The notes: a model not told the origin generated them from the sequence alone. Shown: positions 42,235-52,773, counted from the stretch's first letter. The stretch: DNA of 64,000 nucleotides from Moraxella cuniculi DSM 21768 (GCF_900156515.1 NZ_FTNU01000010.1:1-64000), one strand, 5' to 3'. A program made the numbers and translations.

Positions 42235-44427
42235 ATGTTAGACAGCTATCAACCACACGACATTCCCAACCATCTTAGCCACCCGCTTGTTGATGAGGCT
42301 CGTGATAGTCTGTTGCGTGCTGTCGCCTATCTACAAGATGACGAACGCCAAGATGTGCTGCGTGCTTGCCATTTTGGTGATGTGGCTCATATCAAGGACA
42401 AACGCAAGTCGGGCGAGCCTTATATCACCCACCCCATCGCCGTGGCGGAGATTTTGGCAGGATTTCGCTTGGATAGAGACACCATCATCGCTGCCATCTT
42501 ACACGACACGGTCGAAGACACCGAAGTAACCGCCGAGCTGCTTAGTCAAGAATTTGGCGAAACAGTGGCAAAACTGGTTGATGGCGTTACCAAGCTAAAA
42601 TCCTCTGGCATGAGCAAGCAGCAGAGCCAAGCGGCGACTTTTCATAAGATTCTGACCGCCACATTGACCGATCCACGCGTGCTGATTGTCAAGCTATCCG
42701 ACCGCCTGCACAATATGTCCACCCTTGATGCTGTCAGCGAAGACAAACAAAAACGCACCGCCAAAGAGACGCTGGATTTTTATGTGCCATTCGCTCGCCT
42801 GATGGGGCTAAATCACATTGCTGATTATATTGAACTGCTGTGCTATCGCAACCTAAACCCACAAATGTACAACAAGTTTACCGACAAGTTGTTGCAGCAT
42901 GGCTTGGGCAGAAATTTCCAAAAAATTGAAATCAGCACCTATCTACAAAATCTCTTAAGCCATCTTAACCTTGATGGTCATGTGCAAGTGCTGGATAATC
43001 GTGCCTCCATGTATCGGCAATTTTTTAGAAATCGTGGCGAGATAAACCAGCTCATTCGCCAATATGATTTTGAAGTTGTGCTAAAAGACATCGAGGCTTG
43101 CGACAAGCTGGCAAGCCATCTTATCCAAAAATACCAAATCATCGACCGTCATATCCAAGACAATATTCGCAAGCCACTGGCAGGCGGCAATCAGTCCCTG
43201 ACTTTGTTTTATGATCGTGATTATAATCACATCAAAATCACCCTGATGACACAGCGTATGCAAGAGGCAGCAAGACTTGGGATTATTAGCGGTGAGCATA
43301 CAGGCGTAAGCCAGTCGGTAATTCAGGCAAGTTTACGCAATATGCAGGCATTGGCGGACGCAGGTCAAAGCAGCATTGACCATGATGCACAAGTCGCCAT
43401 CATTGAGGAACTTATCAGCTATCTGCACGAACGCAAAATCGTCTGCTACAGCCCCAAAGGCCGTGCGTATGAACTTCCCCGTGGCTCAACCGCCCTAGAT
43501 TTTGCTTATGCAGTTGGCCCTGCCATTGGTAATATTGCCACAGGTGCCGACATTAACAATCAGCACGGCAAACTTGGCTTGGTGCTGGCTGATGGTGATA
43601 CTGTCAGTATCGATACCGACAAAAACGCCACGCCGCGTGCCGAATGGCTGGGCTTTGTGGCAACCAACAAAGCACGCAACGAAATCTTAAAATTCCTAAA
43701 ATGCCTGCCCGATGATCAAAAAATCCTCTACGGCAAGCAAGCACTTGATCGTGCCTTACAAACCTATGGCAAAAGCATTAATGACTTGCAAGATGCCGAT
43801 TGGGCAGACATTCTAAAATGGCGTGGTATCAGCACAACCGATGAACTATTCATGCAGCTATCCACAGGTATTTTGCTGCCACAGCTGGTCGTCTCTCGGC
43901 TATTTAGCGAAGAAGTCGATTATGCTGATGGCCATGAAATCACCCAAAGCAAGCACCTACTCGCTGGCATTAAAGGCGTTGAAGTTGATTTTGCTCGCTG
44001 CTGCAACCCAATCTATGGCGACAGTATCGTTGGGCATCTATCGCGGCAAGGGCTGGTGGTGCATCGCCACAAATGCTACTCGCTACAAGCGGTGCGTGCT
44101 GACACACCTTATCAAATCATTCAGCTAAACTGGAAAAATGATGCCGTTTCGGAAATTGAACCAAACACCTTGCGTTTTCCTGCCATGTTGCGTATCTATG
44201 CCATGCTCAACGAAGAACAAATCAGTCAGCTCATCTATGAAATGCGTGCCTTGAACATTGGTGTTGAGCATACACAGGTCAAGGCTGACAAATCAGATGG
44301 CGGTGATGGCAAGGTCGGCACAACGACACTGCATATCGTGGTGCGGTCTCGTTCGCATTTGGCAGAAGGTATCGAAAAATTGCGTGCCATGTTTGGCTAT
44401 CCAAACATCATGCGACTATACCAATAA
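42235..44427 (+). CDS. spoT: SpoT-type (p)ppGpp hydrolase with degenerate synthetase domain
   Basis: RelA/SpoT-homology protein of 730 residues. The HD hydrolase domain is intact: His66 (ITHPIAVAEIL), His90-Asp91 (ILHDTVEDTEV) and SDRLHNM (about 155-161). The synthetase region (about 230-370) no longer shows the family motifs; for example the conserved GYQSLH stretch appears as AGGNQSLTLF. TGS (about 400-465), RIS zinc-finger-like (DFARCCNPIYGDSIVGHLSRQG) and ACT domains remain. This fits reports that Acinetobacter/Moraxellaceae SpoT is hydrolase-only. A separate RelA would then supply ppGpp. Confidence 0.93.
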   Translation: MLDSYQPHDIPNHLSHPLVDEARDSLLRAVAYLQDDERQDVLRACHFGDVAHIKDKRKSGEPYITHPIAVAEILAGFRLDRDTIIAAILHDTVEDTEVTAELLSQEFGETVAKLVDGVTKLKSSGMSKQQSQAATFHKILTATLTDPRVLIVKLSDRLHNMSTLDAVSEDKQKRTAKETLDFYVPFARLMGLNHIADYIELLCYRNLNPQMYNKFTDKLLQHGLGRNFQKIEISTYLQNLLSHLNLDGHVQVLDNRASMYRQFFRNRGEINQLIRQYDFEVVLKDIEACDKLASHLIQKYQIIDRHIQDNIRKPLAGGNQSLTLFYDRDYNHIKITLMTQRMQEAARLGIISGEHTGVSQSVIQASLRNMQALADAGQSSIDHDAQVAIIEELISYLHERKIVCYSPKGRAYELPRGSTALDFAYAVGPAIGNIATGADINNQHGKLGLVLADGDTVSIDTDKNATPRAEWLGFVATNKARNEILKFLKCLPDDQKILYGKQALDRALQTYGKSINDLQDADWADILKWRGISTTDELFMQLSTGILLPQLVVSRLFSEEVDYADGHEITQSKHLLAGIKGVEVDFARCCNPIYGDSIVGHLSRQGLVVHRHKCYSLQAVRADTPYQIIQLNWKNDAVSEIEPNTLRFPAMLRIYAMLNEEQISQLIYEMRALNIGVEHTQVKADKSDGGDGKVGTTTLHIVVRSRSHLAEGIEKLRAMFGYPNIMRLYQ

Positions 44428-44506
44428 ACAGCCAATATACCAAAAACACTTGAATCACCAATGATAATTTTTTATCATAATAAAAATCCAAATCAGGCAG
44501 ATAGTT

Positions 44507-44695
44507 ATGTGCTGTAAAATTGAGCTAAACAACCGACAAGATGCCGCACATTTTCTCGGCAAAACCACTCCCAAGCCCTTGGCACAAACTGCCGAAAATC
44601 TCGCCCCTGCCGATATTGTCTATACGGGCGAGGCGGTAAGTTTGTTTGATAAACTGCTGATGCGACTTCATCGCACACCAAAAAACACCCCTTAA
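44507..44695 (+). CDS. Small hypothetical protein, doubtful
   Basis: 62-codon open frame in the 380-bp spoT-ridA gap with AGGCAG 8 nt before its ATG. Composition is protein-like (MCCKIELNNRQDAAHFLG at the start, basic end) with no signal peptide or membrane segment. I recognise no family. It could be a remnant or chance frame; the rest of the gap shows nothing else. Confidence 0.35.
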   Translation: MCCKIELNNRQDAAHFLGKTTPKPLAQTAENLAPADIVYTGEAVSLFDKLLMRLHRTPKNTP

Positions 44696-44807
44696 CTTAC
44701 CGCCTTGGTGCATTGGTGGCTTTGATTGCATCCGCCAAATCATGACAAAGCCAACCAACACAAGCGGTCGTTTTGGCTAATATTTCAACCAAAAAAAGGA
44801 AATCATC

Positions 44808-45188
44808 ATGAGTAAACAAATCATTCATACCGACAACGCCCCTGCTGCTGTTGGCACTTATTCACAAGCCGTCAAAGTTGGCAGTACTGTCTATATTTCA
44901 GGGCAATTGGGTCTTGATCCTGTCAGCATGGAGCTAAAAGACGGCTTTAAGGCTCAAGCCATACAGGCGATGGACAACCTACAAGCAATCGCCGCTGCCG
45001 CTGGTGGCAGCCTTGATGATGTGGTGAAATTCAATGTCTCTTTGACTGATTTGGCGGATTTTGCCACCTTAAATGAAATTTTCAATGAGCGACTGACCGC
45101 TCCTTACCCTGCTCGTGCTGCTGTACAGGTTGCCGCTCTGCCAAAAGGTGGCGTGGTCGAGATTGAAGCAATTTTGCATTTGGCATAA
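44808..45188 (+). CDS. ridA: RidA family enamine/imine deaminase
   Basis: 126-residue YjgF/YER057c/UK114 protein that hydrolyses reactive enamines made by PLP enzymes. Signature APAAVGTYSQAVKVG, ISGQLGLDP and the catalytic-Arg segment PARAAVQVAALPKGGVVEIEAI. Strong AAAAGGA site; common neighbour of spoT. Followed by a strong terminator. Confidence 0.95.
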   Translation: MSKQIIHTDNAPAAVGTYSQAVKVGSTVYISGQLGLDPVSMELKDGFKAQAIQAMDNLQAIAAAAGGSLDDVVKFNVSLTDLADFATLNEIFNERLTAPYPARAAVQVAALPKGGVVEIEAILHLA

Positions 45189-45213
45189 CCAGTCAGCCAT
45201 CAAAAAAACAACC

Positions 45214-45252
45214 AGCCTTTGGGCGGCAAATCGCCAAACCAAAGGCTTTTTT
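45214..45252 (+). terminator. Terminator after ridA
   Basis: AGCCTTTGG (45214-45222) pairs with CCAAAGGCT (45239-45247), with a smaller hairpin inside, then a T-run. Confidence 0.85.
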
Positions 45253-45383
45253 GCTATTTGTTTGTGCCACTTTTTGTTATAATACCCAGCAAAAACTTGC
45301 CACAGATGCATTTTTCTTGACTTGATAAATTACCAAGTACACAGCACAAACGCATCTTAGCCATCAACGATAAGGAACTATTT

Positions 45384-46307
45384 ATGAAAGCCACACCGCA
45401 GTCTGCCATCATACCCGATCATTGCCGTGCAGGGATTTTTATGGAGGCGGATTTTATCACCACAGACACTCACGCCATCGCTCACGCCTGCCAGCAAGCA
45501 TTGGTGGCACTTGGTCAGTTGCAGGATAAATTCGCCGACAGTTCACTTGGGCTGACCATTGGCTTTGGTGCGACTGCATGGCAATCATTCGGTCATGGCG
45601 ATGAAGGCAGTCAAATCAAACCATTTCGCCCATTGGGCAACGGTCTTGCACCTGCCACTCAGCATGATTTGTTGTTTCATATCCAATCATTACGCCATGA
45701 TATTAACTTCAGCCTTGCCAAATCTTTGGCAGAAATTTTTGCCAATATAGCAGACATTAAAACCGAGACGCATGGTTTTCGCTGGGTAGAAAATCGCGGG
45801 CTAGAAGGGTTTGTTGATGGCACCGAAAATCCCCAAGGTGATGACATACCAAGTGTTGCTGCCATCGGTGATGGTGCGGATGCTGGCGGCAGCTATGTGC
45901 TACTGCAAAAATATCGCCATGATTTGCACAAATGGGACAAGCTGCCCGTTTGCGACCAAGAGGATTGCGTTGGACGCTCCAAGGCTGACAATGTTGAATT
46001 TGACAAAGCCAAACGCCTTGCCGATTCGCACTTGGGACGCACCAACCTAAAAGAAAACGGCAAAACACTTGAAATCGTCCGCCGCAGCCTGCCTTATGGC
46101 ACGGTAACAGGTGAGCATGGCTTGATGTTTATTGCTTATGCAGCTCGCCTATGGAACATTGAGGCACAGCTTTTGAGTATGTTTGGCGAAACCGATGGCA
46201 AGATTGACTTGTTATTAAAGCATGTCAGCACTGCCGTTTCTGGTGCTTATTATTATGCACCATCGGTTGAAAGATTACAAAATTTAGCAAACACTCCCTC
46301 AGCATAA
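45384..46307 (+). CDS. DyP-type heme peroxidase (YfeX-like)
   Basis: 307-residue dye-decolorising-type peroxidase: GFVDGTENP with the distal Asp, the Arg-containing IVRRSLPYGT, and GLMFIAYAARLW. Length and the missing Tat signal suggest the cytoplasmic class B/YfeX group. Substrate unknown; roles in porphyrinogen oxidation or iron release from heme have been proposed for relatives. AAGGA ribosome site; ends 30 bp before priA. Confidence 0.92.
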   Translation: MKATPQSAIIPDHCRAGIFMEADFITTDTHAIAHACQQALVALGQLQDKFADSSLGLTIGFGATAWQSFGHGDEGSQIKPFRPLGNGLAPATQHDLLFHIQSLRHDINFSLAKSLAEIFANIADIKTETHGFRWVENRGLEGFVDGTENPQGDDIPSVAAIGDGADAGGSYVLLQKYRHDLHKWDKLPVCDQEDCVGRSKADNVEFDKAKRLADSHLGRTNLKENGKTLEIVRRSLPYGTVTGEHGLMFIAYAARLWNIEAQLLSMFGETDGKIDLLLKHVSTAVSGAYYYAPSVERLQNLANTPSA

Positions 46308-46337
46308 GCAGTCGCCATTTGGGTGCACAGATTAGCA

Positions 46338-48623
46338 ATGAGCAAATCCACGAGCAGCACGCCAATGCACGATAGTCTGATTCAGGTTGCACTGAATGTG
46401 CCTGTGGGAGATTTGTTTGACTATCTGTGTCCTGCCGAGCTGCCCTTGCCACCACTTGGCGTGCGGGTGCAAGTGCCATTTGGCACACGGCAGTTGATTG
46501 GCATTGTCGCCAACCACAATCCTCAAGCGATGAGCCAAGTGCCAAAAAACAAGCTGAAAACCATCACAAAAATCCTCGATGACACGCCGATTATTGATGA
46601 GCCTTTACAAAGATTGGCAACATGGCTGGCTGACTACTATCATCACCGCTTGGGCGATGTTTATGCTGTTATGCTGCCCAGTCTTATCAATCAAGGCAAG
46701 CCCATTACCACGCATCTGCCCTATTATCATGCCACAACCAATGATTTGACGCAATTATCAAAAACCGCCAAAAAACAACGGCAAATTTTTACGCACATTA
46801 TCAATCACCCTGATGGCGTGAGTGAGCCTGAACTGTACGCCATCGGTGCTACACGCAAAATTTTGCTTAGCCTAATAGAAAAAGGACTTATCAGCCAAAG
46901 CAAGCAATCACCAAGCGACAAGCCTGTTATCACCGCTCAGCTAAAATCTTTAGAGCTTAGCACCAATGCCGAACAAGCCGCCGCCTTGCGTGCCATTCAT
47001 ACAGCGATTGACAAAGGTGCATATCAAGGCTTTTTGCTGGACGGTGTTACAGGCTCGGGCAAGACAGAAGTTTATCTACAAGCCATGCACCGTGTGCTAA
47101 CAGCAGGTAAACAAGCCCTAATACTCGTGCCTGAAATTGGACTGACACCCCAGACCCAAGCTCGGTTTGGCTCACGCTTTGATGCCAACATTTGCGTGCT
47201 ACACTCTGGCATGAATGACACTCAGCGACTGCAAGGCTGGCAAGCGTGTCGCACAGGCACCGCCCAGATTATCATCGGTACACGCTCAAGCATACTCTAT
47301 CCCTTTGCCAATCTGGGGCTGATTATTATTGATGAAGCCCATGACAATTCTTACAAACAGCAAGATCATTTGCGTTATCATGCCTGCGATGTGGCAATGG
47401 TGCGTGCTTTATTTGCCCAGATTCCCATCATTCTTGGCACTGCCACACCAAGCCTTGAACAACTAAAGCTGGTGCATGACCATAAATTACACCATCTGAC
47501 ACTCACCAAGCGGGCAGGCAATGCCACCGCTGCTGCCATGCATCTGGTAGATATACGACAGGGAGAGTTTTTTGCCCCAAGTGCTGACGGTCAGCCCCGC
47601 CCCACAAGCCTTGCCCCTGCTACAGTACAAAAAATGCACGCTTGCTTGTCCAGAGGTGAGCAAGTGCTGGTGTTTTTGAATCGGCGTGGCTATGCACCGA
47701 TTTTGCTTTGTCAATCTTGCGGCTATCAGGCGGATTGTCCGCATTGCGACGCCCATCTGACCGTTCATAAGAATTCATCACAAGCCCATGCATCGTTGCA
47801 CTGCCATCATTGCGGTTATCGCATTCTTGCACCAGAGCATTGCCCCGAGTGCAACAGTCGCAATTTGACCAATATCGGTACTGGCACGACACGACTTGCC
47901 GAAGAGTTGCACGCCCTGTTTGCCAACCCCCAAACAACTCGCACCCCCTATCCGATTATCCAAATTGACCGTGATACCATGCGTAAAAAAGACGCATGGG
48001 AAAATGCCATGCAGCAAATCCACACACAAGGTGCATCAATTTTGGTTGGAACGCAGATGATTGCCAAAGGGCATCATTTTGAAAATGTAACTTTGGTGGT
48101 GATTGTCAATGCTGATTTGGGATTTTTGTCGCCAGACTTTCGCTCGCCTGAACACACCGCCCAGCGTATCATACAGGTGGCTGGGCGAGCTGGGCGAGCC
48201 AGCAAAGCAGGCGAGGTGCTGATTCAGACCCTAAGACCTGACAACCCTTTACTTACCACACTTATCAAGCAAGGCTATCATGCGTTGGCGTATCAGCTGC
48301 TTGACGATCGCCGTAGGCTAAACCTACCTCCTTATAGCCACGCCGCACTGGTTCGTGCCGACAGCCATCGCTATCAACACGCCAAAACCGCCATCATTGC
48401 CGCCAAAAACGCACTGCCCACACAGCATTCTTTTATTGTCAATGCACCGATTGATGCTCCAATGACCAAAAAAAACAACCGTTATGTGGTGCAATTATTA
48501 ATCTTGGCAAAAAACCGCCGCCTGCTGCACGAGCTGCTAAACCACTGGTGGCCAGCCGTACTACAACTGCCCAGCAGCAAGGCGGTGCGACTGACCATCG
48601 ACATTGACCCTGTGGGCTGGTAG
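46338..48623 (+). CDS. priA: Primosomal replication restart helicase PriA
   Basis: Restarts stalled forks by loading DnaB. 761 residues from ATG 46338 (a GTG 15 nt upstream and an ATG at 46365 are alternatives; no clear ribosome site). Walker A DGVTGSGKTEVYL, DEAH box IIDEAHDNSYKQ, eight zinc-binding Cys in the segment CQSCGYQADCPHCDA to CPECNSRN, and AGRAGRASKAGEV motif VI. Confidence 0.95.
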   Translation: MSKSTSSTPMHDSLIQVALNVPVGDLFDYLCPAELPLPPLGVRVQVPFGTRQLIGIVANHNPQAMSQVPKNKLKTITKILDDTPIIDEPLQRLATWLADYYHHRLGDVYAVMLPSLINQGKPITTHLPYYHATTNDLTQLSKTAKKQRQIFTHIINHPDGVSEPELYAIGATRKILLSLIEKGLISQSKQSPSDKPVITAQLKSLELSTNAEQAAALRAIHTAIDKGAYQGFLLDGVTGSGKTEVYLQAMHRVLTAGKQALILVPEIGLTPQTQARFGSRFDANICVLHSGMNDTQRLQGWQACRTGTAQIIIGTRSSILYPFANLGLIIIDEAHDNSYKQQDHLRYHACDVAMVRALFAQIPIILGTATPSLEQLKLVHDHKLHHLTLTKRAGNATAAAMHLVDIRQGEFFAPSADGQPRPTSLAPATVQKMHACLSRGEQVLVFLNRRGYAPILLCQSCGYQADCPHCDAHLTVHKNSSQAHASLHCHHCGYRILAPEHCPECNSRNLTNIGTGTTRLAEELHALFANPQTTRTPYPIIQIDRDTMRKKDAWENAMQQIHTQGASILVGTQMIAKGHHFENVTLVVIVNADLGFLSPDFRSPEHTAQRIIQVAGRAGRASKAGEVLIQTLRPDNPLLTTLIKQGYHALAYQLLDDRRRLNLPPYSHAALVRADSHRYQHAKTAIIAAKNALPTQHSFIVNAPIDAPMTKKNNRYVVQLLILAKNRRLLHELLNHWWPAVLQLPSSKAVRLTIDIDPVGW

Positions 48624-48854
48624 CCAAATCATCAAACCTACAATACCGCCCCAAAACTTACCAGCCATCATCTGCCTTATTGCTAGAGTGAAACAAAAAT
48701 CCAAAATCCGCCGTGCTGTTTTGTTATTTTTGATGATAAAAATAACAAAGCCATCAAACCATATTTTATCGCTATTATTTTAATAAAAATTATCAAATTT
48801 TAATATATTATTAAAATACCCTGTATATTGCCAACCAACCGTAAGCCTTGCAAA

Positions 48855-49823
48855 CTAACCAATGCAGCGTTTTGGTGTTTGTTTTTTGTTTAATGAAGAT
48901 TGGCATCGCCATGAGATTTGCTGTGTTTCGTTTGATTTTTGAGCATCATCTTGTGCTTGTGGGCGTAGGCTATACAGCGTCAGCGTGCGACCCTTTAGAT
49001 AAGAAAGTAAAAATGGCGTATCAACCACTGTCGCCTGCACGGCACAATCTGTCTTGATGCCATCAACGCGATCAACCACCGCAATATCCGCGCGATGGTA
49101 CGCATTGGACACAGGCAGAGTGGTTGGACATTTACCTGTCTTGGCCAGCAGCACCTCGACACGCTTTGCCACAGCGTGCGTCTGGGCATAAACATCAAAC
49201 AACAGCTGCTCTTGTTTTTGTTGCACATACAAAGGCACAAACTGCCTCACAATCACCGCAAGCAACAGTCCAAAGATTGCAAATGCCACCGACATACCAA
49301 ACAAGCTTACGCCACCTTCTCGAGCCAAATGCTGCGTTTGGCTTGTTTCGTCATCATACCACTCAAGCACATCGGCAATCTCACGCCGTGCCATGCGATA
49401 ATAGTAGGCATCTGCCCAGCGTGCCACCATCGCCGCCCAAAACAACCACACCATCAAGGCAATAGCAATCCTAACGCCCCACTGATAAGACTCTGGCAAA
49501 AATCCGACCAGTGTATATTCTGCCATCGCCAAAATCAGCACAATATTGACCTTAATAAACGACCAGCCAGCCACGCAATACACCACACAATCCAGATAAC
49601 GCTTGCGGTACAATAGCCAGCCAAAAGTCATAAAAAATGCCGCCCAATTCCACCGCGGGTGCAACCTACCTGCTGCATCAAACTGGGCAAATCGCTTCAG
49701 ATAATACGCCTGTGAACGATGACCGATAAAAGCCCTATCAAGGCGTGTGCGAGTCTTGCTGCTGATCTGACTTTGGTAAAATGGTGGCGGTGTGGTTTCT
49801 TCCAAAAAAGGTAAACGGAGCAT
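48855..49823 (-). CDS. DUF2628 family membrane protein
   Basis: 322-residue protein with an N-terminal soluble part, a DUF2628-like block (HPRWNWAAFFMTFGWLLYRKRYLD), several membrane helices (to about residue 200) and a C-terminal periplasmic or cytoplasmic tail of some 120 residues with two Cys. Family function unknown. Convergent with priA, divergent from trmB. Confidence 0.75.
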   Translation of the reverse strand: MLRLPFLEETTPPPFYQSQISSKTRTRLDRAFIGHRSQAYYLKRFAQFDAAGRLHPRWNWAAFFMTFGWLLYRKRYLDCVVYCVAGWSFIKVNIVLILAMAEYTLVGFLPESYQWGVRIAIALMVWLFWAAMVARWADAYYYRMARREIADVLEWYDDETSQTQHLAREGGVSLFGMSVAFAIFGLLLAVIVRQFVPLYVQQKQEQLLFDVYAQTHAVAKRVEVLLAKTGKCPTTLPVSNAYHRADIAVVDRVDGIKTDCAVQATVVDTPFLLSYLKGRTLTLYSLRPQAQDDAQKSNETQQISWRCQSSLNKKQTPKRCIG

Positions 49824-49904
49824 AATTTTGTCAAGATTTTTGGTTGTGATGGCACAAAATATTCTTTATAATGGCTACTTTATTTGCTTATTTTACGCTC
49901 TTTT

Positions 49905-50705
49905 ATGACAAATTCAACACCTGATACCAAATCCACCATTGATACAGCTGCCATCAGCACTCAGCTTGACAAACTTGCCCAGACCCCTGAGCAGTTTCGC
50001 AAGATTAACACCTTCATGAAACGCCGCACTCACATGAGCCAATATTGCGAGCAAGCCCTGCTTGATGCCCGTTATCATGGCATTTATGTCAATGCCACAG
50101 GCAAACTTGGCGTACTGGGTGATGTCAGCCAAATCAATGATTTGCGTGCATTATTTGCCGACAGTGCCAATGGCAGTGCCGCCCCTTTGACGCTGGAGAT
50201 TGGTTTTGGTATGGGGGACAGCCTGCTTGAGATGGCAAAAAATGCCCCAGAGCAAAATTTTGTCGGCATTGAGGTGCATGAGCCGGGGATTGGTCGCATT
50301 ACTTTTTTGGCAGATGAGTTGGGATTGGACAACCTAAAAATCATCAATGGCGATGCCATCGCCCTGCTGGACAACCTACCCAATGACCATCTGGATACTG
50401 TACAGCTGTACTTTCCTGACCCATGGCAAAAAAAGCGTCATTATAAACGCCGCTTCGTAACCCATGATCGCATGGCAAAAGTTGCCCGCACCCTAAAAAA
50501 TGGCGGCAAATTCCACTCAGCGACCGACTGGGAGCATTATGCTTTTTGGATGCTGGAAGTGCTTGATTCTATGAGTGAATTTCATAACCCAAACGGCAAA
50601 GGTAATTTTGCCGACCGCCCTGATTATCGCCCCTTGACCAAATTTGAACAACGCGGCATCACCCATGGGCATGGTGTATGGGATTTGATTTATCTAAAAA
50701 ACTGA
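49905..50705 (+). CDS. trmB: tRNA (guanine(46)-N7)-methyltransferase
   Basis: SAM-dependent m7G46 methyltransferase, 266 residues from ATG 49905. Motifs [44 protein letters not shown] and the C-terminal [17 protein letters not shown]. Upstream reading adds only seven non-family residues. Confidence 0.96.
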   Translation: MTNSTPDTKSTIDTAAISTQLDKLAQTPEQFRKINTFMKRRTHMSQYCEQALLDARYHGIYVNATGKLGVLGDVSQINDLRALFADSANGSAAPLTLEIGFGMGDSLLEMAKNAPEQNFVGIEVHEPGIGRITFLADELGLDNLKIINGDAIALLDNLPNDHLDTVQLYFPDPWQKKRHYKRRFVTHDRMAKVARTLKNGGKFHSATDWEHYAFWMLEVLDSMSEFHNPNGKGNFADRPDYRPLTKFEQRGITHGHGVWDLIYLKN

Positions 50706-50722
50706 TACTAAAGTAAATGGAG

Positions 50723-50758
50723 ATTGGCAGGCGTATCTTAGGCGGCTTGCCAATTTTT
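50723..50758 (+). terminator. Terminator after trmB
   Basis: ATTGGCAGGC (50723-50732) pairs with GCTTGCCAAT (50745-50754), one G-U wobble, then T-run. Confidence 0.75.
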
Positions 50759-50795
50759 ATTTAAGCTCAATCAAATAGTAAATATCCATTTTCAG

Positions 50796-51413
50796 CTACG
50801 CCACAGCATCTGCTGTCGATGTTAAGGTGATGTCGCTCAGCATTGATGATTGACCCAAGCTGATAATCAGCTCTATCACAGCCAGTACTTCTTGGACTTT
50901 GACAAAACTCTGCCCTATCGTACCAAGTTTTAGATTGGTGATTTTTAAGCCAAGATGATAATTGGCTTGCAATCTTTTTACCAAAATCTCTTGTAATTTT
51001 TTACTGATGGCATAAGCAGGGTGTGAAGATTGGTCAACATGATTTGCGGCAATTGAACCGATACTGACGATATTGGCGTTTGGTTTTATAAATTGAAGAT
51101 TGTTAAGCATTTCAATCACTTGATAAAAGCCCAAAGGACCTGTATGAATAAACTCCTGCAATTGTGCAGCTGTTATGGATTCATGCTCTTGCCATAAACA
51201 GCAGCCGTAAATAATCAAGTCAAATTCTACGCCAGCATCTTTAAGTGCTTTGTTGATGGAATAATCCACCGTAACATCACAGTTATGATGAATAACACTT
51301 GGGCTTTTTGGCTTAGTTCTTGAAAAACCATGCACCAAAAACCCCTTATCCGCCAAACCTTCAGCCAAATATAAGCCCAAACCCTTACTTGCACCAAATA
51401 CCGCTACATTCAT
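50796..51413 (-). CDS. Short-chain dehydrogenase/reductase family protein
   Basis: 205-residue Rossmann-fold protein: nucleotide-binding GASKGLGLYLAEGLA, NANIVSIGSIAA with catalytic Ser and the YAISKK active-site Tyr-Lys. Shorter than typical SDRs (about 250), lacking part of the C-terminal substrate domain. Substrate not predictable. Monocistronic on the minus strand. Confidence 0.8.
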   Translation of the reverse strand: MNVAVFGASKGLGLYLAEGLADKGFLVHGFSRTKPKSPSVIHHNCDVTVDYSINKALKDAGVEFDLIIYGCCLWQEHESITAAQLQEFIHTGPLGFYQVIEMLNNLQFIKPNANIVSIGSIAANHVDQSSHPAYAISKKLQEILVKRLQANYHLGLKITNLKLGTIGQSFVKVQEVLAVIELIISLGQSSMLSDITLTSTADAVA

Positions 51414-51739
51414 ACACTACCCACCCCTTAGCTGACGCACTCAATAATAGACCAAATAAAGAACTGATTATTATCAGCCAAATTCCATGCTTGTGGTTTA
51501 CACTGTCATTTTAGCATATCAAGTCAATCATTATCATCATAAATTTTAGCCCAATCTTTGCCATCAGGAAAATTTATCATCAGTCATGAACAAAGGCAGT
51601 TATAAAATTTAGGCAAGTCCAAGAAAATCGCAACAACCTGCGTTTTTATTTTATCTATTTTTTGGCTTATTTTAATTTTTTTGGTTAATTTATTTATGTG
51701 GCATAAAAATCCCACCAAAATGTAAATATCACACTTATG
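51414..51739. other. Intergenic region between the SDR gene and ribF, nothing recognised
   Basis: 326 bp, AT-rich, without a plausible gene, RNA or strong terminator; it should contain the SDR promoter. Confidence 0.5.
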
Positions 51740-52711
51740 CTACCCAATCGCCGCTCGCCACACAAGCAACTCTTTGACATCTTGAGCAATTCCCTGTTTT
51801 AGCTCATCAAGACTGGAATAATGTCGCTCGCCATGCAAATAGTGCAAAAACACCACCTGCAATTGCAATCCATACAAATTCCCAACAAACTCTGGTAAAT
51901 ACACCTCAAGTCGCCAATCGCTGCCTCCGACAGCGGGACGCAGACCAATATTTGCCGCCGCAAACAAACTGCCAGCTGCCAGCCCTGCCACACCGCCCAC
52001 GCCCAGCGTCTGCCAAGCCAACCGCTTGCCATCGCGATAAGCAATAACATCAGCCGCCAATACGCCATGCAGTGCAGGCCTAATCCGAGACAATGCAACA
52101 TTGGCGGTCGGAAAATCAAGCGTCCGCCCTATCTTATCGCCATGCACCACCTCACCTGTGATGGCATAATCCCTGCCCAGCAGCTGCTTGGCAGTCGTCA
52201 AATCCCCCACTGCCAAAGCCGCTCGCAGTAGCGATGAACTGACCCGCCTACCATCAACATTGATACTGTCAAGGCTAAGCACCCCAAAACCTGCCTGTTG
52301 CAACAAGCTGGCATCGCCAACCCTGCCCTGCCCAAAGCGAAAATCATCGCCCAGCACCAATTTGCGTACATTCAAGCGATTTAGCAAATCCATAAATGCC
52401 TCTGCCGACAATGCACGAAATGCCTCATCAAAACTTGCCACCAATAGATAATCCACGCCCAATTTGCCAAGTTGCTCGGTTTTTTCGGCAAGACTGCTAA
52501 GCCTAGCGGGCGGATCATCAGGAGAAAAAAACTCTCTTGGCTGTGGCTCAAACACCATCACCGCCGATGCCAAGCCCTCTTTGGTGGCTGTCGTTGTCAG
52601 CAAATCAATCAATGCCTGATGACCCAAATGCACGCCATCATAATTACCGATGGTCAGAGCAAGATCTGGCAGGCTTGGAATGTGCTGTGGAAGTAAGTGG
52701 ATAGTTTTCAT
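51740..52711 (-). CDS. ribF: Bifunctional riboflavin kinase/FAD synthetase
   Basis: Makes FMN and FAD. 323 residues: N-terminal adenylyltransferase with TIGNYDGVHLGHQALI and LVLGDDFRFGQGR; C-terminal flavokinase with GEVVHGDKIGRTLDFPTANV and LEVYLPEFVGNLYG. Upstream of the YgfB-like gene's stop by 62 bp, same strand. Confidence 0.95.
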   Translation of the reverse strand: MKTIHLLPQHIPSLPDLALTIGNYDGVHLGHQALIDLLTTTATKEGLASAVMVFEPQPREFFSPDDPPARLSSLAEKTEQLGKLGVDYLLVASFDEAFRALSAEAFMDLLNRLNVRKLVLGDDFRFGQGRVGDASLLQQAGFGVLSLDSINVDGRRVSSSLLRAALAVGDLTTAKQLLGRDYAITGEVVHGDKIGRTLDFPTANVALSRIRPALHGVLAADVIAYRDGKRLAWQTLGVGGVAGLAAGSLFAAANIGLRPAVGGSDWRLEVYLPEFVGNLYGLQLQVVFLHYLHGERHYSSLDELKQGIAQDVKELLVWRAAIG

Positions 52712-52773
52712 GCAATTAATCAGTCATAATCAATACATCAAGACAGCTTGCCAACGAGGTTGGCTTGGCATAA

